Source of the DNA: Lentisphaerota bacterium
GTDB lineage: Bacteria; Verrucomicrobiota; Lentisphaeria; Victivallales; Victivallaceae
NCBI GenBank assembly: GCA_015061545.1
Contig: SUWJ01000008.1
Location: forward strand, 19,996 to 83,995
Reading direction: 5' to 3'
DNA: 64,000 nt
The notes beneath the pieces were generated by a model. It did not search any database, was not told the origin of the DNA, and saw nothing but the letters and a program-made list of their open reading frames with translations. Position 1 is the stretch's first letter. Every line of letters starts with the position of its first letter. A program made the position numbers and the translations under genes. Of this stretch, positions 18,286-26,127 are shown piece after piece.

Positions 18286-19017
18286 TCAAATCAGCTTTGT
18301 ATGAGCTGATTTTGCCCAGCTGCGGCCGAATGCCTGAGCAACGGCAGCTTTTGCCAAATCGGAATCAGCGGTGCCGGAATATATCAGAGAACCATCTTTC
18401 AGCAGCAGCATACGGTCAATAAAATCAGGTGCGCTGTAAAGGTCGTGGCAGACCATGATTACACATTTATTCTGCCCGTGAGCGATTTTTTGCAGTTTTT
18501 CATAAAGTTCCAGCTGGCGGTTCCAGTCCAGCGCCGCAGCAGGTTCATCCAGCAGGATATAGTCTGTATCCTGCGCCAGTACCCGCAAGAGCTTTACCCG
18601 CTGCTGCTCGCCGCCTGAGAGTTCGGCAAAGGGACGCTCCGCCAAATCTCCGCTTGCCCATTCCTGCAGCAGGCGGTCGATCAAGACGCTTCCGTCATCG
18701 TCCCATACATAGCGCCCCAGCCGGATGGTTTCCCGCACCGTAAAGGGCAGGATCAACTCGCTGCCCTGGGCGCCGACGGCAATATGTCTGGCGCGTTCCC
18801 GATTGGAAAAAGCGTTGACTTGCTTATTATCCAACCTTACTGCGCCGTGACTGTTCAATTCGCCTGCCAGCAGTTTGAGCAATGTGCTTTTGCCGCTGCC
18901 GTTGGCGCCAAAGATTCCGTAAAAAACGCCTTGTTCAAAGCTGCAGGTGATATTTCTTAATACATTACCGCCCTTCTTTTTATAGGCAAAAGAGAGATTT
19001 TCAGATGTCAAACTCAT
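18286..19017 (-). CDS. Metal-chelate/cobalamin-type ABC transporter ATP-binding protein
   Basis: 243-residue FecE/BtuD-class ATPase. Walker A GANGSGKSTLLK, signature LSGGEQQRVKLLRVLA, Walker B YILLDEPAAALD and H-loop MVCHD are all present. It energises import through the permease encoded just upstream; the two genes overlap as ATGA at 19014-19017, showing translational coupling. It ends 8 bases from the convergent kinase gene. Confidence 0.92.
   Translation of the reverse strand: MSLTSENLSFAYKKKGGNVLRNITCSFEQGVFYGIFGANGSGKSTLLKLLAGELNSHGAVRLDNKQVNAFSNRERARHIAVGAQGSELILPFTVRETIRLGRYVWDDDGSVLIDRLLQEWASGDLAERPFAELSGGEQQRVKLLRVLAQDTDYILLDEPAAALDWNRQLELYEKLQKIAHGQNKCVIMVCHDLYSAPDFIDRMLLLKDGSLIYSGTADSDLAKAAVAQAFGRSWAKSAHTKLI
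18288..18312. terminator. Possible bidirectional terminator between kinase and ABC ATPase genes
   Basis: A perfect 9-bp inverted repeat (18288-18296 with 18304-18312, AAATCAGCT/AGCTGATTT) sits at the convergent junction and overlaps the last codons of the ATPase gene. The arms end in A/T runs on both strands. Confidence 0.45.
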
Positions 19018-20006
19018 ACTGCAAGACCTTCATAACGTTTTATACGGCAGAAAATAAGCACAAAGAAAAATGGTGCGCCGATCAGCGCAGTAAGCACTCC
19101 GACCGGGATTTCCAAAGGTATCATCAATGTACGCGATGCCGTATCTGCCGCAATCATCAAACACGCCCCGCACACGCTCGAACCCAGCAGCTGATTACGG
19201 AATTCGCCGCCGAAAATCCGCCGTGCAATATGCGGAATAAGCAAACCGACAAAACCGATCACCCCGCAGTTGCCCACCACCAGCGCCGTAGCCAGCGACG
19301 AAGCCAGCACAGCAATAAAAATAACTTTTTTAGTATTGACTCCCGCCGCAGCCGCCGCCGCTTCGCCCAGATAAAGCATATTCATCTCCCGACGGACCAG
19401 CAGCAGCAAAGGCAGTATCACCAGCGTTGCCACCAGCAGGATATTGCAGCGCAGCCAATCCAATTTCCAGAATCCGCCCAGCAGCCAGAAAATAACCCCT
19501 TCCAACCGTTCCCCCGCTGCAAACAATACTCCGCTCATAGCCGCCGAAGCAAAAGCGTTAAGCGCAATACCTGCCAGCAGCAGCGATACTATCTGCCGAC
19601 AGCTGCGGCCGAGAAACAACAGCAAAAGCAGCGATAACAACGCTCCGGCAATACTTCCGCCCAGCACCGCCGCCGCGCCGCCGCCGCACAGCGCCATTAC
19701 CAGCACCGAACCCAGCGCCGAAGAATTCACCGCCCCCAGCACATGAGGCGAACTTAAAGGATTGCGGAACAGTAGCTGAACCGTACACCCCGCCACCGCC
19801 AGCAATATTCCCGCCAATGCAGCACCCAGAATACGCGGCACTCTTATCTGCCAAAGTATTGTTTTTACCGCCGGGTCAAGCCCGGAAAAAGTCAATAATT
19901 TCAGCCAGTTTTCCGAACCCAGCGCCGCCGCACCGCAAAGCAGCGATACAGTTGCAAGTATCACCAGCAGCAGTATGGCGATCAAGAATTTACCCTTCAG
20001 CGCCAC
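19014..20006 (-). CDS. FecCD/BtuC-family ABC transporter permease
   Basis: Roughly 330 residues with about nine to ten membrane helices. Family hallmarks are RVPRILGAALAGILLAVAGC, NPLSSPHVLG and the cytosolic LGEAAAAAAGVNTKKV loop that contacts the ATPase; GFVGLLIPHIARRIFG is the conserved late motif. The preferred start is the GTG at 20006, 4 bases after the radical SAM stop, with GGAG 9 bases upstream. An ATG at 20048 or 20099 would overlap the radical SAM gene. It imports the ligand delivered by the binding protein at 20758-21621, probably an iron chelate, haem or corrinoid; the sequence does not say which. Confidence 0.88.
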   Translation of the reverse strand: MALKGKFLIAILLLVILATVSLLCGAAALGSENWLKLLTFSGLDPAVKTILWQIRVPRILGAALAGILLAVAGCTVQLLFRNPLSSPHVLGAVNSSALGSVLVMALCGGGAAAVLGGSIAGALLSLLLLLFLGRSCRQIVSLLLAGIALNAFASAAMSGVLFAAGERLEGVIFWLLGGFWKLDWLRCNILLVATLVILPLLLLVRREMNMLYLGEAAAAAAGVNTKKVIFIAVLASSLATALVVGNCGVIGFVGLLIPHIARRIFGGEFRNQLLGSSVCGACLMIAADTASRTLMIPLEIPVGVLTALIGAPFFFVLIFCRIKRYEGLAV

Positions 20007-20010
20007 CGGA

Positions 20011-20754
20011 TCACTCTCCTGCAACAACTTTAACGCGGAAACGGTCATCGCGGCAGCTGAGATCCAGCGCTTCTTCGGTAGTAAGATGCGATGCGGCAAC
20101 GTTTTTCAGATACTTCCGGCAAAGTTCGGTAATGCTTTCCATTTCCCCCTGCTCAGGGCGGCGGTACGGTTCGCCCGGTACAGGAATGTACCCCATGATA
20201 TGAAACGGTATATCATCGGAAAGGCTGCTCAAAAATTCCACGCAACCGCGGAATTCATCCGCTTCGACCAAGCCCGGCACATAGACCATGTTAGCCGCCA
20301 GAGTCATACCGCTTTGAAATGCCTTTTCAAAGTTGCCGTAGATCAAATCTTTAGGTCTGCCGGTGATCTTTTCGTGCAAATCTTTGCTCCAGGCTTTGAA
20401 TCCGACATTGGCTCCGTCCAGATTATCCAGCGGCAGCATACTGCCGTTGGTATGGCCAAGTTTAGTCATAGCGCCCAATTCATTTTTGGCAAAGTCAAGA
20501 ATTTCGGGCAACTCCTTTGCCACCGTCGGTTCGCCGCCCATAAAGTAGACCTTTTCGGGCTGAAGTTTGCGCAGAACATCCTTGATCTCGTCAACGCTCA
20601 GATAGCGCTGTGGTTTGGGATAGGCAAAACCGGGACGGCCCTCCGCACCGCTGCGCAGTTTGTAACTGCAGAATGAACAGCGGAAAGTACATCCGTAATT
20701 GTGCAGAGTGGCAAATTTATATTGTTCGTGATAGGTAATGCGATGAAAAGCCAT
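20011..20754 (-). CDS. Radical SAM protein embedded in the ABC transporter operon
   Basis: 247 residues. The radical SAM cluster motif CxxxCxxC is GCTFRCSFCSY (about residues 22-29), which would bind a 4Fe-4S cluster and SAM. YFMGGEPTVAKELP is the GGEP SAM-binding motif, and GHTNGSMLPLDNLDGANV matches activase-type barrels (pyruvate-formate-lyase-activating-like). No C-terminal auxiliary cluster is obvious. It lies between the binding-protein gene (3 bases) and the permease gene (4 bases), so it is cotranslated with an uptake system. It might modify or open the imported cofactor, or activate a partner encoded elsewhere. Reaction unknown. Confidence 0.85.
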   Translation of the reverse strand: MAFHRITYHEQYKFATLHNYGCTFRCSFCSYKLRSGAEGRPGFAYPKPQRYLSVDEIKDVLRKLQPEKVYFMGGEPTVAKELPEILDFAKNELGAMTKLGHTNGSMLPLDNLDGANVGFKAWSKDLHEKITGRPKDLIYGNFEKAFQSGMTLAANMVYVPGLVEADEFRGCVEFLSSLSDDIPFHIMGYIPVPGEPYRRPEQGEMESITELCRKYLKNVAASHLTTEEALDLSCRDDRFRVKVVAGE

Positions 20755-20757
20755 AAA

Positions 20758-21621
20758 TTATTTATCCTTTAACAGTTGTAATTTTTCCTTAAAAAACTTC
20801 AGCAGCCGCTCCGGGGCAACGCCTTCGCAGAGCAGTTCGCGCGGGACTGCAAAAATATGCTTGTTTTTTGCCGCGGAGCTGTTACGCAGCGCAGGACGGG
20901 AAATAATTTCAGCAGCCGAAGCAAAATTTTCCACATAAAAAACCGCTTCAACTTCCGCCATTGCCACCGCTTCGGGAGAAACTACTGATATATTTGCGCC
21001 CGCCGGCTCTACAGCCTGAACTCCGCCTGCCAGCGATAAAATTGCCCCGATATAACTGTCAATCGCCGGTACCTTCCACGGGGCATAAAGCTCCATATAG
21101 ACCTTGACCGGAACCGATGTATCATTGTTTTCGCCGCTGATTGCTGCATCAAATTTACTTATCAACGGCTCTGCGGCAACTTTTTTTCCGCACAATTCCG
21201 CCAGATCGTCCACCAGATGGCAATATGTTTGCAAATTGATCGGAGAAACTGTGTAGACAAAAACGCCTTCTTTACGCAAAAATTCCGCCAGCTCCTGCTG
21301 ATAATACCACACCACCGCACAGTTGATCTTGTATTGATGCAGCATTTCGCGGGAAATGGTACTTCCGACTGCAATTACCGCTTTATCCGCCATTGCCGGC
21401 AGTATCTTCCCATGGCGGTCAATGGCAGCAATTTTATCGCCGCAGCCCAGTTCCGATAAAATATGATCCGCCGCCGTCACCAGCGAAAGTATGCGTAACT
21501 CTTCAGCCGATGGGCGCTTGACTCCGCTGCTTTCGCCGCAGGAACTGCAAAACAAGCCGACCGATGCCGCCACCAGCATAAAAATTGCAGCCGGTAAAAT
21601 TTTAATCCCGCGAATACCCAT
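20758..21621 (-). CDS. Periplasmic metal-chelate/cobalamin-type binding protein (BtuF/FecB-like), probable lipoprotein
   Basis: 287 residues from the ATG at 21621 (MGIRGIKILPA), preceded by TTGGGA. The longer frame to 21720 lies inside the prepilin gene. A hydrophobic signal segment ending SVGLFCSSC suggests lipoprotein processing, although the lipobox is not canonical. The mature part follows the two-lobe helical-backbone receptor pattern: LSLVTAADHILSELGCGDKI, VGSTISREML, TYCHLVDDLAELCGK, and SYIGAILSLAGGVQAV near the C-lobe. It hands the ligand to the FecCD permease. The gene overlaps the upstream prepilin gene by 20 bases, so its translation is probably coupled to it. Confidence 0.87.
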   Translation of the reverse strand: MGIRGIKILPAAIFMLVAASVGLFCSSCGESSGVKRPSAEELRILSLVTAADHILSELGCGDKIAAIDRHGKILPAMADKAVIAVGSTISREMLHQYKINCAVVWYYQQELAEFLRKEGVFVYTVSPINLQTYCHLVDDLAELCGKKVAAEPLISKFDAAISGENNDTSVPVKVYMELYAPWKVPAIDSYIGAILSLAGGVQAVEPAGANISVVSPEAVAMAEVEAVFYVENFASAAEIISRPALRNSSAAKNKHIFAVPRELLCEGVAPERLLKFFKEKLQLLKDK

Positions 21622-22249
21622 TGTAATCCCAATACCTTGCCGGCATATTTTCGTAATTGATATATTCTGAATGGCTATCGGCAAAAACTGCCACAAATCC
21701 TTTTTTGTGCCGCAGCGCAAGATAACAGTAAACGCCGCCTTCCACCACGTTATTCACCACCTGACCGGCCCCTGACCGATCTTTGCCGATATAATATTTA
21801 CTGCTGTCGGCAAGCGCGATAAATCCGGAGGGATCTTTGATTTTGCTCCAGCTGATTCCATACCACAGCAAGTCGCTTTTCGGATCTTTGACCGCTGCTG
21901 CGCTGTAAGTTTGGTTGATTCCGTAACTGGTGATCTTTTCAATTGACACATCACTCTGACAGCGCCAGACGCCATCGGCACAACCGTCTTTTCCGCTGTT
22001 ATTCACATAAGGCGCAATCAGATCCATCCATCGGGTGTTGCCTTTTGACCACACAGGCGGCGTATAATTGTAAGTATCTGCATAACTCAAATAGCCCAAC
22101 CCCACTTGCCGCACATTGTTCATACACTCGCTGGTTCTTGCCGTAGCCCGGGCATTGCTTAACGCCTGCAAAATACACGCGCCAAGAATAGCAATAATGG
22201 CAATGACGACCAGAAGTTCGATCAGCGTGAACGGTGGTTTGTTGAACAT
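21602..22249 (-). CDS. Type IV pilin/type II secretion pseudopilin-like protein with prepilin N-terminus
   Basis: 215 residues. The N-terminus MFNKPPFTLIELLVVIAIIA is a class III-type prepilin leader with a very short basic leader, a Phe at +1 and Glu at +5, leading into a 20-residue hydrophobic helix. The rest is a globular domain with paired Cys, NNVRQVGLGYLSYADTYN (seen in the many H-X9-DG/DUF1559-like prepilins of Planctomycetes and Lentisphaerae) and a C-terminal VFADSHSEYINYEN, similar to the DGH-type ending. The start at 22249 has CAGGTC upstream. It heads the radical SAM/ABC operon and overlaps the binding-protein gene by 20 bases. The exact function of this family is unknown. Confidence 0.88.
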   Translation of the reverse strand: MFNKPPFTLIELLVVIAIIAILGACILQALSNARATARTSECMNNVRQVGLGYLSYADTYNYTPPVWSKGNTRWMDLIAPYVNNSGKDGCADGVWRCQSDVSIEKITSYGINQTYSAAAVKDPKSDLLWYGISWSKIKDPSGFIALADSSKYYIGKDRSGAGQVVNNVVEGGVYCYLALRHKKGFVAVFADSHSEYINYENMPARYWDYNGYSRD

Positions 22250-22260
22250 AATTTGACCTG

Positions 22261-22293
22261 ATATTATTACGAATTTTATTTTCGTAATAATAT
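22261..22293. promoter_or_regulatory. Perfect 13-bp inverted repeat upstream of the prepilin/ABC operon
   Basis: ATATTATTACGAA (22261-22273) and TTCGTAATAATAT (22281-22293) are perfect inverted copies with a 7-base spacer, 12 bases upstream of the start codon of the prepilin gene and containing -10-like ATAATAT sequence. It fits a dimeric repressor operator (an iron or corrinoid regulator would be logical), or alternatively a 5' UTR hairpin. Confidence 0.6.
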
Positions 22294-22366
22294 ACACCCG
22301 CAATACTCAAAAAGCAACTGCAGCAACCTGCAAATACCTCAATAGATAGTTACCGGCAGTATCGCG

Positions 22367-23698
22367 CTACTCCATGCGAACCCGCGGATCCGCCCAGGCG
22401 CAGATCAAATCGGCAATAAGATTGATGACCACAAACAAAAGCGCATTGACTATGGTCAGAGCTTTAAGCAATGCCAGGTCGGAATTGTTCAAGGCATCGA
22501 TCGAAGCATATCCCAGCCCCGGAATTCCGAAAAATGATTCCAGCAGCAAACTCCCGGTAAAAATGAACGGCAGCAGCGATGCCGCCCGGGCAATGATCGG
22601 GATCAGCGCGTTGCGCAACAGGTGTTTGATATAAAGCTGCGGTTTGGAACAGCCTTTGGCAAGGGCGGTACGCAAATATTCACTTTTGAGTTCGTTGACA
22701 AATACCGTCCGGTAAAAACGCACTCCGCCGCCCAATCCGGAAATAACGCCCAGCAATATCGGCAGCAGCAAATAACGTATACTCCCCCACCCCCAGACAG
22801 GAAAAATATTCAGATAATACCCCAGAAACCATTGCCCTGCAATTATCAGCACCAGATAACTTATACTCATGCCCGCTACTGATATTATCAGCAGCCAGCG
22901 GTCAACCCAACTATCCTTGAACGCGGTTGCCAGCAATGCCAGCGCGATCCCCAGCAGCAGTTCCAGACAAAAAACCGGCAGCATTACCGACAAAGAGGGC
23001 CCCACACCGCGGGCAATGATGTTGTTGATCGGTTCACGGGTGGTGATGGTTTTGCCGAAATTAAGTACGCGTATGTACGGAAATGAGCTTTGCACATCCA
23101 CCAGTTCCCGCAGCGAATTGATCAGCTGACTGTTCCAGCCGTTGCTCTGATATCGGAAAAACTCCACTTTTTTCAGCTGCAAACCGTGATCGTCGTAAGA
23201 AGCGATGACCAGCTTTTCCGGATTGCCGTCAATAATTATATCAGCAATACGGAGAGTGCGGTCGCTGCAGTTTCCGCCGCAGGATTCCCGCAAATACTTG
23301 TCGTTGACTTTGCCCATACCGGAAAAAACTACCCGGCAAAGCAGTTTATCGTCAACTTGAAAGCGGCGTTTGAAAGTTACCCCTTTGCCGTACAGCTCCA
23401 AAACTCCGTTGCGATGTATTGCCTCGCCATCCGGCAATACATCGGGCAGTTCCACCTTGCCTGCGCTGTAATCAACTGCGCCGTAGACCTCGCTTTTACG
23501 CCAATGACCGTAAAAAAGCGGCAGATCACTTTTAAGCTCCCGCCGCAGATTTTCAATTTCCAGCGGCTTGGGATTTTTCCCCAGCACCGCCGCAGCCGGA
23601 TCGCCCGCCGCCATCTGAAAAAGCAGAAAAGTCAAAAGCATCACCCCCAGCATGACCAGCACGCTGTGTCCAAGCCGACGGATGATGAAGTTTAACAT
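22367..23698 (-). CDS. Peptide-type ABC transporter permease (DppB/YejB-like) with large periplasmic insertion
   Basis: 443 residues from the ATG at 23698 (MLNFIIRRLGHSVLVMLGV). The first helix and the terminal five-helix core are those of OppB/DppB permeases: GPSLSVMLPVFCLELLLGI, YRTVFVNELKSEYLRTALAKG (EAA loop) and GIPGLGYASIDALNNSD. Between helices 1 and 2 lies an insertion of about 170 residues (about 45-215), as in YejB-type permeases. The insertion contains several Cys (ESCGGNCS). No OppC, ATPase or binding protein is adjacent, so its partners must be encoded elsewhere. The ribosome binding site is weak (GGGA). Confidence 0.87.
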   Translation of the reverse strand: MLNFIIRRLGHSVLVMLGVMLLTFLLFQMAAGDPAAAVLGKNPKPLEIENLRRELKSDLPLFYGHWRKSEVYGAVDYSAGKVELPDVLPDGEAIHRNGVLELYGKGVTFKRRFQVDDKLLCRVVFSGMGKVNDKYLRESCGGNCSDRTLRIADIIIDGNPEKLVIASYDDHGLQLKKVEFFRYQSNGWNSQLINSLRELVDVQSSFPYIRVLNFGKTITTREPINNIIARGVGPSLSVMLPVFCLELLLGIALALLATAFKDSWVDRWLLIISVAGMSISYLVLIIAGQWFLGYYLNIFPVWGWGSIRYLLLPILLGVISGLGGGVRFYRTVFVNELKSEYLRTALAKGCSKPQLYIKHLLRNALIPIIARAASLLPFIFTGSLLLESFFGIPGLGYASIDALNNSDLALLKALTIVNALLFVVINLIADLICAWADPRVRME

Positions 23699-23773
23699 TT
23701 TTAAAAATCCCAAATTTGCAAATACTCAAAACTACTGTAAAGTAATAATATAATACCGAAAGTGAATTTTGCC

Positions 23774-24313
23774 ATGTCCAAGCGATTATTACTGCATATT
23801 TGTTGCGCCCCCTGCGCTTGCGGCTGTCTGGAGCAGCTGCGGCTTGACGATTGGGAGTTTGCCTTTTATTTTTCCAACTCCAATTTGAACAGCGCCGAAG
23901 AATTTCAATGCCGTTATGCTGCTGCCGAAACGCTGGCTGCCGCGGAAAATGTCCACCTTTATTGCGATCCTTACGATCACGCAACCTGGCTGGAACGCAC
24001 CGCTGAACTTGGCGCCGAACCCGAGCGGGGGCGCCGCTGCGCCATTTGTTTTGAATGGAGCTTGAGCCGCACCGCTCTGGCTGCAGAGGCAATGAACTTC
24101 GACGCGTTTGCCACCAGTTTGACTGTAAGCCCGCATAAACCAAGCAAGCTGATCTTTGAAATCGGCAAAGCCTTTGAAAAATTCACTCCTTATGATTTTA
24201 AAAAACGCGACGGATTCCTGAAAGGCAACCGCCGCGCCAAAGAGCTGGAGTTATACCGCCAGCAATATTGCGGGTGTGAATTTTCTTACCGCGACCGCTT
24301 TAATCAAGCGTGA
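23774..24313 (+). CDS. queH: Epoxyqueuosine reductase QueH
   Basis: QueH reduces epoxyqueuosine to queuosine in tRNA (last step of queuosine synthesis) using a 4Fe-4S cluster. 179 residues from the ATG at 23774; a GTG four codons upstream is possible. Cluster-binding cysteines are seen in HICCAPC and the later CAICF and QQYCGCEFS segments. LTVSPHK and KKRDGFLKGNRRAKEL are family motifs. The last 14 bases overlap the convergent DUF362 gene. Confidence 0.92.
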   Translation: MSKRLLLHICCAPCACGCLEQLRLDDWEFAFYFSNSNLNSAEEFQCRYAAAETLAAAENVHLYCDPYDHATWLERTAELGAEPERGRRCAICFEWSLSRTALAAEAMNFDAFATSLTVSPHKPSKLIFEIGKAFEKFTPYDFKKRDGFLKGNRRAKELELYRQQYCGCEFSYRDRFNQA

Positions 24314-25340
24314 TAAGCTCGTAACTGTTGCTGCCCAGACCGATCTTTTCGGCATAAGCAAGCTGCTCGGTTCCGGCAAATTTTTTACCCGCTGCCGCCG
24401 CCGCATCGCAGCAGGCGCGGTCGATCGCCACGGGGTCCAGCGAGGCAAAAATACCTATATCGTTGATACAAGGCTTCATCGGCAGCGGTTCACAGTCGCA
24501 GCCGCGGGTGATGTTCAAAGCAAAATTGATAAATATGTGCTGTTTGTTCAGACTCGCGCCGTAGGCATATTCCACCAGCTTTTCGCGGAAAAATTTGCCT
24601 TTGAACATGGCGTTGACCAAACCTTTCCAGCTCCAGATGGAAACTCCGTGATGGCGGCATACTGAAAAACACGCGCCGCAGCCCAGACATTTGCTCTGAT
24701 CTATCTTCGGCGATTTACCCAGCGTGATCGCTCCCGCCTGACAACGGCTCAGACACATTCCGCAGCGTTTGCACAGCCATTTGCGGATCCGCGGCCGCAC
24801 GTTCATATGCATTGCCAGTTTACCGCCTTTGCTGGCAAATCCCATACTCAACTGTTTGATCGCTCCGCCGAAACCCGCCAGCGCGTGCCCCTTGAAGTGC
24901 GACAATACCAACACCTGACGGTAACGCTCAAAAGCCTTGCCGATCGAACAATAACGGAAATGCTTCAAATTCACCTCCGTTTGATACTGTTCTTCGCCGT
25001 TGGCACCATCGGCAATTTCCACCGGCAGCGCGGTAAAGCCGTGTTCGGCGGCCAGCGCCAGATGGCTGGTACGCTCAAAGCGTTTGCCGCCGTAAAGTAC
25101 GCTGGTTTCCAGAAAACGGTCATCGCGGTTGGATTCTTTAAGGTAATCAATGATCCCGTTGTAATTCTCGGGCTTGATGTAGGTACGATTGCCCTTTTCG
25201 CCGAAGTGGGTTTTGATCGGAATTTCGGCTTCCAGCACAATATTTTCTTTTTCCACGATATATTCCAGCAATCTTCTTGCCGCCGCGCTGATCTGCCCGT
25301 GATCGTGGGTATGGATCGGAATAAAATAAACTTTGCTCAT
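24300..25340 (-). CDS. DUF362 protein with two 4Fe-4S ferredoxin clusters
   Basis: 346 residues. The N-terminal DUF362 domain (IPIKTHFGEKGNRTYIKP, LSHFKGHALAGFGGAIKQLSMG) is followed by a bacterial ferredoxin module with two cluster motifs, CKRCGMCLSRC and CLGCGACFSVC (about residues 190-235), then a DUF362 tail (LDPVAIDRACCDAA). A cytosolic iron-sulfur protein; the family is widespread in anaerobes and its reaction is not established. AGAGG precedes the ATG. Monocistronic, convergent with queH. Confidence 0.9.
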   Translation of the reverse strand: MSKVYFIPIHTHDHGQISAAARRLLEYIVEKENIVLEAEIPIKTHFGEKGNRTYIKPENYNGIIDYLKESNRDDRFLETSVLYGGKRFERTSHLALAAEHGFTALPVEIADGANGEEQYQTEVNLKHFRYCSIGKAFERYRQVLVLSHFKGHALAGFGGAIKQLSMGFASKGGKLAMHMNVRPRIRKWLCKRCGMCLSRCQAGAITLGKSPKIDQSKCLGCGACFSVCRHHGVSIWSWKGLVNAMFKGKFFREKLVEYAYGASLNKQHIFINFALNITRGCDCEPLPMKPCINDIGIFASLDPVAIDRACCDAAAAAGKKFAGTEQLAYAEKIGLGSNSYELITLD

Positions 25341-25590
25341 AACAACCTCTTGGAGTAGTCGATTTTCCGTTAATATAGTGCCGATCCCGCAGTTTTGCCC
25401 GTTTGCCGCACTTTTTTTTGCTGTTTTTTGCTTTTTTGTTGATCCGGTCGGAGCAAGTGATTATTTGAAATAAAAAATTTCAGACCAGCTTGCAAAACAC
25501 TCTTTTCAGCTTATCTTAATAAAAAATGCTTTATTTTTTTCCGAACTGCCAAGAAAACGCATATATCGCTCGTCTTATTATGCGTAAACA

Positions 25591-25617
25591 GGCAAATTGC
25601 CCCGGGAGCGATTTGCC
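25591..25617 (+). promoter_or_regulatory. Hairpin in the leader of the ECF sigma factor gene
   Basis: GGCAAATTGC (25591-25600) pairs with GCGATTTGCC (25608-25617), with one mismatch, around a 7-base loop (25601-25607). It lies 9 bases before the AAGGAG ribosome binding site of the sigma gene. No T run follows, so it is not a terminator. It may affect translation of the sigma/vWA pair. Confidence 0.4.
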
Positions 25618-25635
25618 GCATAACAAGGAGAAAAC

Positions 25636-26124
25636 ATGGAACGCAAACAAGCTATCTTCGACTGCCTGATCCGGGAGTCGCTGCCGATGTTCAGAAGCAC
25701 GGCATACAGCGTACTGGGCAATGCAGCAGATGCCGACGATGCCGTGCAGGAAGCGTTGATAAAAGCGTGGAAAAGTTATCACCTTTTCCGCAGCAAGTCA
25801 AAACTTTCCAGCTGGGTATGCCGTATAACATTGAATGTTGCCTGCGATATGCTGCGCAAAAAAAAGCGCGAACAGGCAAAAATTCAGAAAATCCAGCAGG
25901 AAAGCGCGCCTGATAACAGCGATTCCGAAAGCGGTCAGCTTGAACAGCTGCAAAGTGCCATCGCCGAACTTGAAGAACCCTACCGCAGCGCCATTACCCT
26001 GGGAGTACTGAGCAATATTACAGGCGAAAAAGCCGCCGCAATACTGGAATGTAATCCCAACACTCTTTACTGGCGGATCAGCCGCGCCAAAGAACTGCTG
26101 CGCGCCAAACTGAAAGGTATGTAA
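25636..26124 (+). CDS. ECF-type RNA polymerase sigma factor
   Basis: 162 residues with an excellent AAGGAG site. Region 2 (MFRSTAYSVLGNAADADDAVQEALIKAWKSYHLF, read in parts) carries the DADDAVQEA helix and the W of region 2.4; region 4 reads EEPYRSAITLGVLSNITGEKAAAILECNPNTLYWRISRAKELL, with an HTH. The region 2-4 linker is short and Gln/Ser-rich. It directs transcription of a stress or envelope regulon, probably including itself. The following gene starts 3 bases later and encodes a membrane vWA protein, the likely sensor or anti-sigma partner. Confidence 0.92.
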   Translation: MERKQAIFDCLIRESLPMFRSTAYSVLGNAADADDAVQEALIKAWKSYHLFRSKSKLSSWVCRITLNVACDMLRKKKREQAKIQKIQQESAPDNSDSESGQLEQLQSAIAELEEPYRSAITLGVLSNITGEKAAAILECNPNTLYWRISRAKELLRAKLKGM

Positions 26125-26127
26125 ATC

